NCBI GenBank assembly: GCA_900239685.1
Contig: OENT01000362.1
Location: 1-64,000 of the forward strand
Reading direction: 5' to 3'
DNA: 64,000 nucleotides
Origin: Rotaria macrura
Taxonomy: Eukaryota > Rotifera > Eurotatoria > Philodinida > Philodinidae
The notes under the pieces: generated by a model
The model's database searches: none
Seen by the model: only the letters and a program-made list of their open reading frames with translations
What the model was told of the DNA's origin: nothing
Shown: positions 21,867 to 33,864 of the stretch, piece by piece
Position numbering within the stretch: the first letter of the stretch is position 1
Layout: each line of letters starts with the position of its first letter
Made by a program: the position numbers and the translations under genes

Positions 21867-23863
21867 ATGAGTGGTGAACGTGCTCTTCGTCTAATTCGTG
21901 CTATTCGTACCGGTACTGAATCAACAGTTATCAATGATCTATTTCAAAATGGCACCACTAATCAATGCACGTCTTCGACCGTGTCAACCAACTTTTCTAA
22001 CTCAAAGAATACTACAGCAGCTGATGAAATCGATATTGTTCCATATAAATGTATATGTCCATATTCAACTACTTCAAATGACGGAAATTCAAATACGTTA
22101 GAGATTCATTTGAAAAAGCTAACAAAATTTGTTATAAATATTCCATGCGACCGTCCTTGTCCGGTTAATCTTTATAGGCATCTTCGCAATTATCATAAAG
22201 TTGATTTAAAACATGCCAAAGATATAACACGAACAATAATGCTTTGTAAAACAATAAAATCTGATGTTTCCAAAGATGAAAATATAAACGAAGGTTCAAC
22301 ATCGATTAAAAAACGAAAAAGAATGCCAGTAAGAAAAATCATAAGAAACCATTGGATCTGATATACGAATATTAACATGATTTACTTTTGCTTAGAAATC
22401 GACAAATGATTTAGAAACAACAATATCAAAAGGTACGTTCATTGCAAAAATTCTCATGCTTTGAAAACTCATATGGATTTAAATCCTTTGGAATCTGAGA
22501 GAAAAAATATAAAGTGATTCATTCAAATAGTTTCATTCTTCACGATGTTCCGTTGTCTTGAAGAAAGAAAACCTTCACTGGACATTGAAGTTATGTTTAC
22601 ATTTTAACCATATCTCAGATGGTATGTATCTAGACATGAAATTCAGCATTTTAATTGCTTTTATTTTGAAAACCAAAGTTCACTCTGCTAGTTTTGTATA
22701 AAACTGAAAGTTAAAATTCCATACCGCCTATAAAAAAAGAAATTCAAGTAAATTTTTGAAATGAATTACATTCCATGAGATTTACATGCATTACTCGAGA
22801 AAAATATCACCAATAAAACTCAGTAAGCACGAAAACATTGACGTGCGTACTCATTTCTGCAAACAAGACCATAGCATTTCTTAAGAAGCTACTCGACGCT
22901 GATTACTTTTGGACAGTAAAAATTTCCTAAAATCAATTCAATGAAGTTCCACAACGATTTTTAATACAATAACTTTCATTTTATGCTTTCACAACATTTG
23001 ACCAATTTAAATCTCGACTATCAATTAAATTACTTAGGTATAGATTTGTAATTAATAATAGATGGTTTTGATAAAAATGGTGATCGAATTATAAAAGCAC
23101 AATAGTTAAACACGTTAGATTACTAAGTTAATATTGGTGTCAATTTTTTATGTTGTGGATTTGTGGCACACATTGTATAACAGGAGATACGAACCTTTTC
23201 TGACTAACTAAAAGCCGCTAGTTTATTTTCCTCTCTATATGAACTTCGGGATGCTATATCCCTTTGTAAATTAACACTTCAAATACTTGAACAATTGTTT
23301 TCAAGAGAAAGGTTTTTATGCTTTAGTTATTTAAGTTAGACGCAAAAATTTAGAATCTATGTTCATGTATTGGTAAATAGATCAGAACCTGTAGCACTCC
23401 GAAAAAATGTACTCTTTGAAATTTATTCGACAACGGCATACCTTGAAAGAAATATAACGGGTATCACTTTTGTTTAACATGCTAGCTCTAGATAAATACT
23501 CATGTTACAGATTTTCCAAAAAATACTTCACTACTGTACAATATCTAAGACGTCAAAAAACAGAAGAAAATTTTTTTTCGTATTTTGAGTTTCAATTAGT
23601 CTCAAAAACTTTCTAATAATACTCCAACGTGAACAAATATATCTTAACGTCCATTGTTTTCAATTCTAGACGAATCAATCGACTATTTAATCGGTCATGA
23701 AAATCCTGATGAATGGGTAACATTATTATTTTGTAATAGAAAATTTTTACGAACAAAATTTTTCTTAATTTAGGATCCTTCAATGATTTATGATAGTGAA
23801 TCACTTTTTCTGTCATTTGATGAAGAAAGAATATGTGATGATGACATCGATGGCAAATTTTAA
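21867..23863 (+). CDS. Unrecognised Cys/His finger protein with acidic C-terminus
   Basis: Exons 21867-22328, 22396-22432, 23670-23716 and 23774-23863 join in phase to about 211 residues. The third intron (1237 bp) is long. Residues about 50-120 carry the module CICPYST..IPCDRPCPVNLYRHLRNYHK, then DLKHAKDITRTIM; this last helix matches NIKSAKKIVKAIM of the protein encoded upstream, showing common descent. A basic stretch KKRKR (about 149-153) could be a nuclear signal. The tail, encoded by the last three exons, is acidic (ENPDEWDPSMIYDSESLFL..EERICDDD) and could be an activation or interaction region. Stopping at the first in-frame stop after exon 1 would lose this tail. Function unknown. Confidence 0.6.
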
Positions 23864-24069
23864 ATAAGAAATATTTGTGTGTGCCACATTTATTATTGTT
23901 GTCTTTTCTAAACTTTCTGAACAGTCTCTGTGAGACGTGTGATTCTAATCAGTTTTGCATATATTTTTCGTTTTTCTAATCAATTGAGCGTGTTATTTTC
24001 TTTTTCGTATGCTTAATTCTAAAAATGCACAAAAACAATCACTATGTAAAATTTTTTCTTTGTTTTGAT

Positions 24070-25984
24070 TTAACCGTAATTTGCACGTTGAATACCATTC
24101 TGATCTGAAGAGAAACTTAGAGAGTAAGTTGAGAGATGAATGATTTAACTTACATGCTTCAATACGTAATGTGAATTCTCTTTTGAATTCATCTATAAGT
24201 CTTGTTTCATAATCTAATTCTTCATTGATTCCTTGGATATCTACAAGAATAAGTAAAAACAAAAAACTTTTCACCAAACATAACCAAGTAAAACAAAATA
24301 GTTACAGAGTTGTAATTGCATAATTGTTAAGTTTTTGGGATCAATGCAGTGGATAGATGCTTCAAGTATGTGAGAAGATTCGCCGATAGCTTTATGAGAG
24401 AGATTCTACTCACCATCGTCGGTCGGTTTGAGATTAGGAAGCAAAGTTGCATGATGATTTTTTTGTCGATGAAGAGAATGGCTTTTTATTGCTAAACAAA
24501 AACATACTGAAGTTCAAGCTTCATACGAATGTCTATTAATAGCAACACAGAGTTGTCAATGTGCAGTGAGTTTCTCATACCTCATCGAATCTACTCAAAC
24601 GTTTTCACTATGCATAAAATAGGATTGAGGTTCTCAACAGGTCATTTTCATGTCGTTTTGTTCATAATACACAAAGCACTCTTTCATGTTTGATATTTGC
24701 ATGTCACGATAACTATGCTAAAATCGCTTGCATGTTCATTCGAGTGACCCAGCAACTTTCAAAGACTGAAAAGATTTTTGTTCTCTTTCATATTCGAAAT
24801 AAGAATGCTGTTATTCATACAGGAAGGACCTCGGTTGAAGACCTTTTTTCCAACTTCTATTTGAATATTTTATGAAGAAGTTTAAGCAAGACTAGAAAAA
24901 GTGGAAAACGATTCATCTGTAAAAGGCCGAGGTTTAATCGTTATAGAACATTGTCGACCTGATATTCCCAATTTTTTTTCTCGCTCTATATATATATGTA
25001 ACAGTCCTTTGAATATAACGAAACTTTCTAGATATGCCACGAGTTATATAATTTAATCGATGGGATCTACTGTAGATTTCATAGTTGAATTTTCGAAATA
25101 GATATCTAAAAGTGGAGCGAAACTTAGGTAAAATAGTCATAGGTTATTTTACCGATATGAATTTTCGTGGGGGTTATATTGTTTCTGATGGTAACGAACT
25201 TTACTCATAAACTCAATAGAATCTTCAACAGTGTGCTCCGTACACTTCATTTAGTTCCTTTATCAATATAAAAGTTCTTTTTTTATTTGATAATGCACTC
25301 TTTTAAATAAGACAGATAGCTATTTCTCAATAGTATAACTAATATCGATTCACACCTAGATACAATAAATAGAACTGATAAATACACTAACTAGAACCAT
25401 GCTAAGTCCTAGACATAGATTGACATAAACTTACTTTTCTCTGCCAATAATATTCCATGATTATCTAGGACAAAGTTTTTTAAAAAATTTAAACAAAGTG
25501 ACAAAGAAATATCAATAAAATGTATCGTACAAGCGTTCATACGTGCATTATAATCGTTTTTAATTCGTTCAAACTGATTTTTTTCATTATCGATTACTAT
25601 TTAAACAAGAATAGTTAAATGTTTACAGTAGAAATTCGTTACGTTGCTGTATTTCGTTTTTATATTTATTGAGTTGTTCAATACTAAACGATTTTGGGTC
25701 AACACAAAAGAAATCATCTTAAAAGACAAAAACAATTGTTCTCAATCAGATTTATTTTTCTGTCCCAGTCATCAATTGGCATACCTCGACCATCCATTGG
25801 AATAGGAAATGATATTGGTACTTAAGAATAGAAAATTTGCCTAACTACAATTAGGAAGAAAAAATATTTTACATGATGATGATAATTCAGCATTTGTATT
25901 CATAGAATTTTGTGAATAATCAAATCGAAGATGCGAATGATCCCATGAGAATAAAAGTATTGGTTCGGGTCTTCGAGAAAGCAT
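24070..25984 (-). CDS. Unknown coiled-coil protein
   Basis: Seven exons (25984-25873, 25820-25785, 25717-25643, 25596-25435, 24491-24414, 24240-24154, 24104-24070) splice in phase to about 194 residues. I do not recognise the family. The N-terminus MLSRRPEPILLFSWDHSHLR is followed by a Pro-rich segment (PISFPIPMDGR), then a charged helical region (residues about 58-90, rich in E/K/N/Q) likely to be a coiled coil, a hydrophobic amphipathic stretch (FIDISLSLCLNFLKNFVL), and a second acidic helix (INEELDYETRLIDEFKREF). Intron 4 is 943 bp. Its start codon lies 93 bp from the CP110 start on the opposite strand, so the two may share a promoter and perhaps a pathway. It is convergent with the finger gene, with 206 bp between stops. 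Confidence 0.6.
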
Positions 25985-26077
25985 TATGATAAAAACAAAT
26001 GATAATTGATAGAAAAAAATAATTTTCTTTGCTTAGTAACAGAAAGAAAATAAGTTCATTTTATCTTTCCTTTTCAG

Positions 26078-28068
26078 ATGGAGCAATTTATTGAGCGTCT
26101 TGAGACTGTCCTTGATAATGATCCATTCAATAATATTGATAAGAATTCATTGTCACACAATGATTGCGAGGTTTGTACATTATATTCCGTTGAATGTTTC
26201 TTTTAATTGCAATTAGTTTTTCTATTTATAGTTATTGGACAAATATCGTCTCAAATACCATGAAGAACGAAAACGAATACGAGAAGAAAGAAAAACAAAA
26301 ACAGTAACTAAAATCGAATTGAATTCGTTTTGAATTCTTCTTTTTCCAATTTTTCTAGTTTCCAGAAATAATGGAGGATCTTCTTCAAGCATTATCATAT
26401 AAACCCGATATCTCATTATTCTACCGTACCCTTGACGATCCACTTTTAACAACAGTAAAAAGAATTTTTCTGTAATTTTAATTTTCTTCTATAATTTTCC
26501 TCATTTTTCTTTCTAACAAAGAATTCTATCAATAAAGATGTTCATACAATTGAATTAGATACTTCCGCCGATGAACAAGATGATCTTGAACATTGTACAA
26601 CATGGATTGATCCAAGTAAAAGCATCGGTCGATCTGGAACAAGTCAAGAGCTTAAAGCATCAACATATGTTGTCTATCCATTAGCGAAATCTCCGTCCGC
26701 TCCTCAAGCAGCGAGAAAAACTCAACGCTACACAGATCAACCTCGTCGAAATACTTACACACTTCAGGATTCATCATCATCTAATGATGATAATGATGAT
26801 AAAAATCATCATAATGAAAAACAACTATTAAATACAAAGCAAGAATATGTTCGTCTTAGTAGTCAAGGTTTTGATCTACAACAACAACAACAACAAAATC
26901 TTTTTAACAATGTGAAAGATGCACGATCGACATTCTCAATTCCACAAAAACGCTTTCGATTCACTCATCACGTAATCGAAAAGGAAAACGACAATTTCCA
27001 TTAATATCATTAGTGTATTATTCTTGTTTTTTCGTAGGAAGCACAAAATATTCTTCATAGAAAACTAGGAGCTTTTATCAAAGGACATCTTGCAAGACAA
27101 TTATTTCGTATGGAACATGTTAAAGGATTGATTCAAACATTAAATGTAAATAGATTGTTTTTTTTTTCAAGCAAAACTCTCTATTTATATAATTTTCTGT
27201 TGTTATAAAGGATACGAGAAAATTTGCTGTTGACTTCCAAACACAATGCTTGCAAACAAAAACAAGACTTGACCCAGATGATATTAGTATAATCGATCAA
27301 TTGATCAAACAAGTAGAATTGAATGATAAGAAATCCGTGACAACTTATTACATCTATTTATTCTATTTAGGTCGAATCTGTATTGGATGAAATTCATGCC
27401 ATATTTGCACAATATTCACCTGCTGATCAAATCTCAATGATCATTCGAAATGAACAATCGCAAAAACTTCGAATTACAAGAGTATGTTCTATTCGATGAT
27501 TGAAACAAAAAAAATATGAGATGATATATTTTCGCATCAGACTAATCAACGAATAGCAAAAGATTTTTGCATAGAACGGCCCGTTATAGATCCGTTACCC
27601 AATGCAACTTTAAAAAATGATAACCTACCGCGACAGTCAGACTATAGGTTTGTTTAGTTGTCGTCTTCTCTATGAACGTATGCAGATTTCTTTTTTTATT
27701 TGTTTTATTTATCAAAGACGCCCAGAAAATATTCGCCGTCATGTCACATCGCTACCTAATCGTTCTGCTCAATCAAAAATAAATGCTCAAAATCGTCCAT
27801 TAAAGAAAGCTGCATCTTTACAAAGAAAATCTCGTCCATTAAATTCAAACAATAATGAATCAACATCAAGTAAATCAATCATCTTTCGCTTTCTATTGTG
27901 TTTTAGTTTCTTTTTGTTTAATTTCTCGATTTAGATCGTCCCCGTTCATCTTCAACCACGAATCATAATAATAATACTAATACTAATAATCATAATAATC
28001 ATAATATCTTTCGTCCTCCGCTTCGTCTTGCGCCAGCCAGTCCTCTATTCAGAAATCGTTTAAAATAA
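26078..28068 (+). CDS. CCP110: Centriolar coiled-coil protein CP110 homologue
   Basis: Ten exons: 26078-26170, 26232-26303, 26359-26454, 26522-26971, 27038-27145, 27211-27312, 27371-27481, 27541-27647, 27718-27869, 27935-28068; in phase, about 474 residues. CP110 caps centrioles and blocks premature cilium growth. Recognition rests on the conserved C-terminal block (about 255-360): ILHRKLGAFIKGHLARQLFR, LNDTRKFAVDFQTQ, ESVLDEIHAIF, the same order as in vertebrate CP110. The N-terminus has a short helix and RKRIREERK. The middle is low-complexity (Ser, Asp/Asn/His and Gln runs), and the C-terminus is basic and Asn-rich. It is about half the length of human CP110. The ATG directly follows CCTTTTCAG, so a 5' splice event (leader or spliced leader) likely sets the mRNA start. 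Confidence 0.82.
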
Positions 28069-29843
28069 ATATATGTTAAACAGACAATTGGTGCTACATG
28101 CATGCAATAGTTGCTCTGAATAACAACAAACTGTCCGTTGTGTGTTCATGTATATAATATGTCTGTGTGTGTGTGTGTGTGTTCGTTGCATGTAATCTTA
28201 GAGAGAAAGTATGCACGTTTGCTGTTTCATTCATCGCATCATAATAAACTGTCATCGGTGGCATCAGCTACGATTATTTCAAACTAGAACAATACATTTC
28301 ATCAAGAATAACAAAATAAAAATATCAGCACCAATCGTTCTGATTGTCATCGAAAGGATTCAAACGTACAACTAATTTTATATTTATTGCATGTCCTAGA
28401 AAAAAAAAAGGTCGATAAGAACAAATGACACTACTTCCCACATGATACGATTGATCTTTTTCATCCTTGATACACACATATGTATACTACTCGCTGGTCA
28501 TAAAGCAACAAAGTCACTTGATTCATGTTAAGAACCATGGATTATATTGAAACTATATTATGATGTAATTGAGATTGACGAGTTTTGACTTGAACAGATT
28601 TTACTAGAAAATCTGACTGATCGAATTTTACGCATGATACAAAATTTAAAAGTGTGTATATGCATGCTATTCAAAGGTCAATGATTATACTCTCATCAAA
28701 TTGAGAATAGAAGAAGTAGGCAAAAAGAAGAACGAAGAGAAAGTGATCAGTGCTCATTGCTCTGTAATATAGAAGAACAAATGCAAACTATTGAACCATT
28801 AATTTCCTTTTTTCTTCTTGTTGTACCTTGACAATAACTTCTCTTTTCCATTGAAGAAGAAGAAAGAAAGAAAAAGAAATCAATTAAAAATAGGTGTCAT
28901 AATTTCTGTCTCTATATTGACTTCAATAAGAGGGAAATGACAAAAGCAAAAGACATCTGCCAAGGTTCATAATTAATCATATTTTTTGTTTAAGTGAATA
29001 TCGTTGTTTTTCATTAATCTTTTTTTCTTGCATTCATCCCAATGAGTAATGCCATTAACCCAAAGTTTATTTTCTCTTTACAAATACATCAAGCAAGCAG
29101 AAGCAAGAGAGAGAGACAGAGAGAGAGGGAGAAAACGAAAGAAGAGAGATGAGAAGGAGTGAACGAGCTCGTTACTCTGCTTGTCATAATCATCTTTCTT
29201 TTTCTTTTCTCTCTTCTCTCTCTCTCTCTCCCTTCTTTGATTCATTCATTCACTCTATCAAATACTCTAGTTAATAAAAGAGAAGAAAAAAGAACGATTA
29301 AAATGCAGTGATCAGTTAAAACATAGTTTATTTGTCTGATTTTACTAAATCATGATTAGTATCATTATTTAATTAAATTATGAATTCAACAATAAATTAC
29401 TACTTAAGTAAGTTTATTTTTGTTTAGTTCATCATTTTGTACCTCCCCCCTTAGTTCATATTCGATAGATAAGATAATAAATGAGTCTGTCGATATCTAC
29501 AACGATAATGAAGGCTCTTACTTTTCGACACTTCTATACTCTTCCTGTGATAACTAGACATCTGTACAATTCATCAATGTCTCTGTTAGTGAGAAGATGA
29601 GCAACAAACTAATTGTGATAGATGACTATATTGTCTTTGTTATCCTGTCACATAGAAGTTCGAACTTAATTAATCCATATCATTTTGAGAAGAATAGAGT
29701 TGAGTATATAGTACGTTTCGTATTCTCATACAAAAGGTTAATTCTACATGAACAAAAAGAAAAATAAAAAATGCCACGAATATTTTGTTTGTACGACTGA
29801 CCCTTCGTTTACATAGTCTTGTCATCATTAGCCATTATATGCA
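28069..29843. other. Intergenic with (TG)n and GA/CT tracts
   Basis: Contains a (TG)n microsatellite at about 28163-28182 and likely polyadenylation words downstream of CCP110 (AATAAA near 28314). A GA-rich run (29103-29165) is followed by a CT-rich run (29195-29240); the two are nearly complementary and could pair as a hairpin. This lies upstream of the Ig gene and may be regulatory. Confidence 0.5.
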
Positions 29844-30867
29844 ATGCTGAGAAGAATCAGTAAACGTGAGCGGATCAACTTTATCTCTTTTATCCATTGT
29901 TTATTCTCTATGTTTTTAGTAATCCATCTAATGATAATGATTCATGGATTGATAGCAGCTGTTATTTCAAATAATTTTCCAGAAATTTTAACACAAACAT
30001 ATAATCTAACATTAAATATATCTGATACTGCTATATTGACGTGTCATGTTAAAAACTTAGGGCATCATCATGTAACTTGGCTTAAATACGATTCAAATAC
30101 ATTAACATATGTACCATTAACTGTTGGTGAACAAGTATTTTATTCAGATACACGTTACTATGTATCATCATATTCAACATCATTGGATAGTTCTTATTGG
30201 AATTTAGAAATTTCCAATTTGAAATTATCAGATGAAGGTATATATGAATGTAAGATATCGAATCGTCGTGGTAGTGTATCAATACAAACTCATCTACAAG
30301 TACAAATACCAATGACAATAAAACCAGCACGTTTATATGTTGAACCTGGTTCATCAGTTGAACTAGACTGTACAATTTATAATATAAATACATCATCAAT
30401 AACATGGCACTTTTCGAGTTTAAATCATACACAAAAGTATAATATTTATCATTATGATATATATGAAAAATTTCATAATGACAAAAATATATCGAAATCC
30501 CAATTAATTATACGCCATGCCCAACCTTATCATTCTGGTTTATGGACATGTACATATAAGCGACAACGAAGAAGTGCAAATCTTTTCGTTGAGAAAGGTT
30601 TGTTGAGAACGTTAAAAAATTAGAATACATTAACGAAAGCATGTCTTTTGTTTTTGCTTTCGAAAAATGTTCTATCAAAGATCTACAAGGGTACTACTTA
30701 TTCTTTTGTCTATCTTTCTTTCAGGTGCATTACAATATCATCATCATCAACAACGACAACAACAGCATCTTTTATCTGAAAATAATTCTTCTTTTTCTAT
30801 TCAATGTACCATGAGTTTGATCTTATTTGCACTTCTACTTGGTCATCATATGACCCGTAGAATATGA
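29844..30867 (+). CDS. Two-Ig-domain cell-surface protein, Dpr/IgLON-like, probably GPI-anchored
   Basis: Exons 29844-30597 and 30725-30867, about 298 residues. An N-terminal hydrophobic stretch (about 14-43) is the signal peptide. Ig1 (about 50-152) has LTCHVKNLG, VTWLKY and LSDEGIYECKIS, and carries the TVGEQVFYSD..YY stretch seen in Dpr-type V domains. Ig2 (about 155-250) has LDCTIYN, ITWHFS and HSGLWTCTY. The second exon encodes a His/Gln-rich linker and a C-terminal hydrophobic tail (MSLILFALLLG), typical of GPI-anchor signals. Relatives are neuronal recognition molecules that pair across membranes; that role is inferred. Several N-glycosylation sequons are present (NLT, NIS, NTS, NHT). 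Reading through the intron gives an early stop, so splicing is needed for membrane attachment. Confidence 0.8.
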
Positions 30868-32566
30868 CACATATACACATATTCCTGAATCATCAATGAA
30901 CAGTATATATCAACAACAGTCAGATCAAACGACATATGCGTGTGTGTGCGAAATGTATGCGTATCTAACAACTCCTATTATATGTTTTTCCTTTTTCTTT
31001 TTTTTTCTCCATAAAACAATCGACAATTAATCGACTTTTATATACGATAACATTGATTGAAAGAAGTTATCGAGACACTAGTACTACGCAGTTGTAGTCA
31101 ATTATCGCTACAGGGTGCCTTTTTTCTTCTTATGTCTGAAGTAGAAAAATATCAGGTAAAATAGATTCCTATTTACATATAAATACTTATTTATCTTAAT
31201 TAAAAGACAAAAGTACTTTAATAAATAGAGATTTGTTTTAATCAATTTTTTCACTGATACTCAAGAATGTTGGCTTGTTTTATATTATTTTTGTTTGATG
31301 ATGTAATCACATATCGATATTGTCATGTAAATTCACACATCGATATGTGAGATTTAAATTTGTATTTGCACAGATGTACGAATGTACGATGCATGTCTAT
31401 TGTTCATAAATCGAAATAATAGAATGAATGAAGCAAAGGTAGATAACAATGTCAACAAGAAAAAAAAATAGGGAAAATTGATGTCAGAATGGGATTTACT
31501 TTCCAGATGTCTCAAGGATTTCGTTTCACTATATTTATGTTTATCTTTCAGATAGACAAAACTAATGGTTGTATTGTCCTATTGAATGGTTTCAATGGTG
31601 AACAGCACCTGTTTCCTAAGATTTAATAAACGGAATAGTATCTTTCAAGTATAAGACTAATTAGTAGCCTTCTATTTACTTTGACAAATCTATCACATAT
31701 TTTTCTTTCTCCACAATAAGAAATTGATATATGCCTCGATAATATAACTATGAATCGACGATTATTTCTTGTAAGTAAATTCAAATAGATCTCCAATCAA
31801 CTTAATTTTCTTGTGTAACGATGATTGATTATGTTGATATTATTTCAATTTTGAAATGTAAATTTAATTGGACATCAGAGTTAAGCTTTCGATGCAATCA
31901 ATAGCAATGCTAAAACAAAGAAATTATTCGATTTACGTAAAGTTATTTGTTATGTTGTGATGTAAACTATTAATCATTTTACATAATGAAATTTCGTTCA
32001 TTTAATATAATCTTGATGTATAATTCAGTCCGATAAAAGTGTTCGTTCATGTCGGATAGCTAGTCTTCGTGACATTAGTTTAAATGTTACATTATGGTTG
32101 TTTAGTAAACGTTCGTCTCATAGTGTTAAAAAAGCAAAACAAAGCGTTTGATCAAATTAATCTATAACAATCAGATCCGTATAACATATTATTTATCTCA
32201 GTTTTGATGATAAAGAGAAATTTTTAAAATTTCGATCATCGTATATAAAACTACCGGTGTCATTTGCTCGAGCATTAAACAATCTAAATTTGAAACTAAT
32301 CGTTAATTATAGTGAATATTGGTATTCAATATACAATGAAATGATCTGATTATAATATGCATTGACTAAAAGGGCAACGATGAAGAATTCTAAAAATTTC
32401 AGTAAACATGAAAAAGTTGATACTGAACAGAAAATATAACATTGTAAGTATTCTAATCACGTTCTATAGCTATTGTTTAAGTAAGCTAATGAAAAGAGAG
32501 CTAGAAAGCAACATCGCATAAGATAATATAATTAATTTGAAATCAGCTGTTATAAATAAATCATCG
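30868..32566 (+). other. Intergenic; possible unresolved exons at 31751-32360
   Basis: Mostly non-coding. Two coding-like stretches exist after good acceptors: about 32028-32150 (SDKSVRSCRIASLRDISLNV) and about 32204-32350 (DDKEKFLKFRSSYIKLPVSF). I could not join them in phase to each other or to the downstream gene. They may be a decayed gene or missing 5' exons. Confidence 0.3.
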
Positions 32567-33864
32567 ATGTCTACTAAGGATCAATCACCTGAAATAAAAC
32601 CGATGAATATCGAAGATTTAAGAACAAGTTTTCTTGGTAAAACACCAGAATATATAAATTCTATATTAAATACTGTACTTGAAGATCCTGTATTACTTCG
32701 AGTAGCTATTAGGTTTGATCTTTTGCAAACGTTAAAAAATCATTCCTATGAATGTTTCTTCGTATGTTTTAGAAGATGCCGCCTTGATTGTGCAGAAGCT
32801 GAACGTCGTATAACTAAATTGAAAGACGATAATAAAGATTATGTTCCTAAAGATGAATATGTTACTCTTCAACAAACATATGATGAACTTGTCAAAGCAT
32901 CGGAACAATTAAAACAAAATTTTCGTAATGCTAAAGTTGAATATAAGTAATGATCTAACGACAAAGCATAAGTACAAAGACTCGAATCGTTTTTTAATCG
33001 TAGTGCCTTGAAAGACGCTCTTGAATATTTAATCAAAGATCGAGATAAATATTTTACGTTATGTGAAACATATCGTGCTACTTTGACTCCAAGGTATATA
33101 AATAAAACAATGGATTTATTTGAAATCAAATGAATAAATACTCATAGACCGAAATGGGAACGATGTGCATCAATAATTGAAGGTGGTATAGAACGTTGGA
33201 ATGAACTGTCGATTGGAAAAACTAGTAATGAACGTGTAGATATATTACTTAATGAGATTATTGGTGGCAATGATATTGTATAAGAATATAACAAGTCAAT
33301 CTTTGCTTAAGACATGTTTTTCTTTTTCTTTTTGAATATTTAGTATAATAATATTTTAAATTTTATTGGTCTTGGTATCGATTCTAAAGTACCTAAGTTT
33401 CTTCAAACGACATCAAATATTCGTAATCGACATTTCATGCAAAGAGATATTTCTCTTCTAATTGAAGATATATGGAAACAAGTTTTCTATTTCTTATCAA
33501 TACATATGAATTTCAATGATTTAAATTTGTTTTCTTAGAAAATTGAATATGATTCTGATCAAGAAGCTACACAAGATTCGAAACCGATCAAGAAAACATC
33601 TCTCGTTGATTTTATACATATTTATTTCCAGCGACGTTTTCCTGATAATGAACTCTTACAATTAGAATGGGGATATAATCTAGTAGCAGGTTGTCGAAGA
33701 TTTAAATCATTTGCAGATATCAACATTTTTTGGAGTATACTCTTGGGACAAGTTCGTATTGTTAATATGAACGTATTGAATAATTTTAAATATTTATTCA
33801 GACTGACGAAGAGATTTATCATCCAAAACGTGTATCACTAGACGATGATAAGCAAGATTCGTAG
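32567..33864 (+). CDS. TSNAXIP1-like protein
   Basis: Seven exons (32567-32712, 32773-32946, 32980-33093, 33148-33277, 33344-33481, 33539-33751, 33802-33864) join in phase to about 325 residues. The central part KWERCASIIEGGIERWNELS followed by GKTSNERVDILL matches my memory of translin-associated factor X-interacting protein 1, as do the later helical segments (LQLEWGYNLVAGCRRFKSFA and FWSILLGQTDEEIYH). A coiled coil precedes it (about 55-105: AEAERRITKLKDDNKD, LVKASEQLKQNF). In other animals the family is expressed in ciliated or germ cells; the exact role is unclear. It is shorter than the mammalian protein, and the start chosen is the first ATG in the open exon, so further 5' exons may exist. 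Introns are short; the one at 32947-32979 would be only 33 bp. Confidence 0.6.

Noticed and set aside
30082..30432. 116-codon minus-strand frame opposite the Ig gene
   Set aside because: A shadow of the Ig-domain coding strand, with low-complexity His/Asn content typical of antisense reading.
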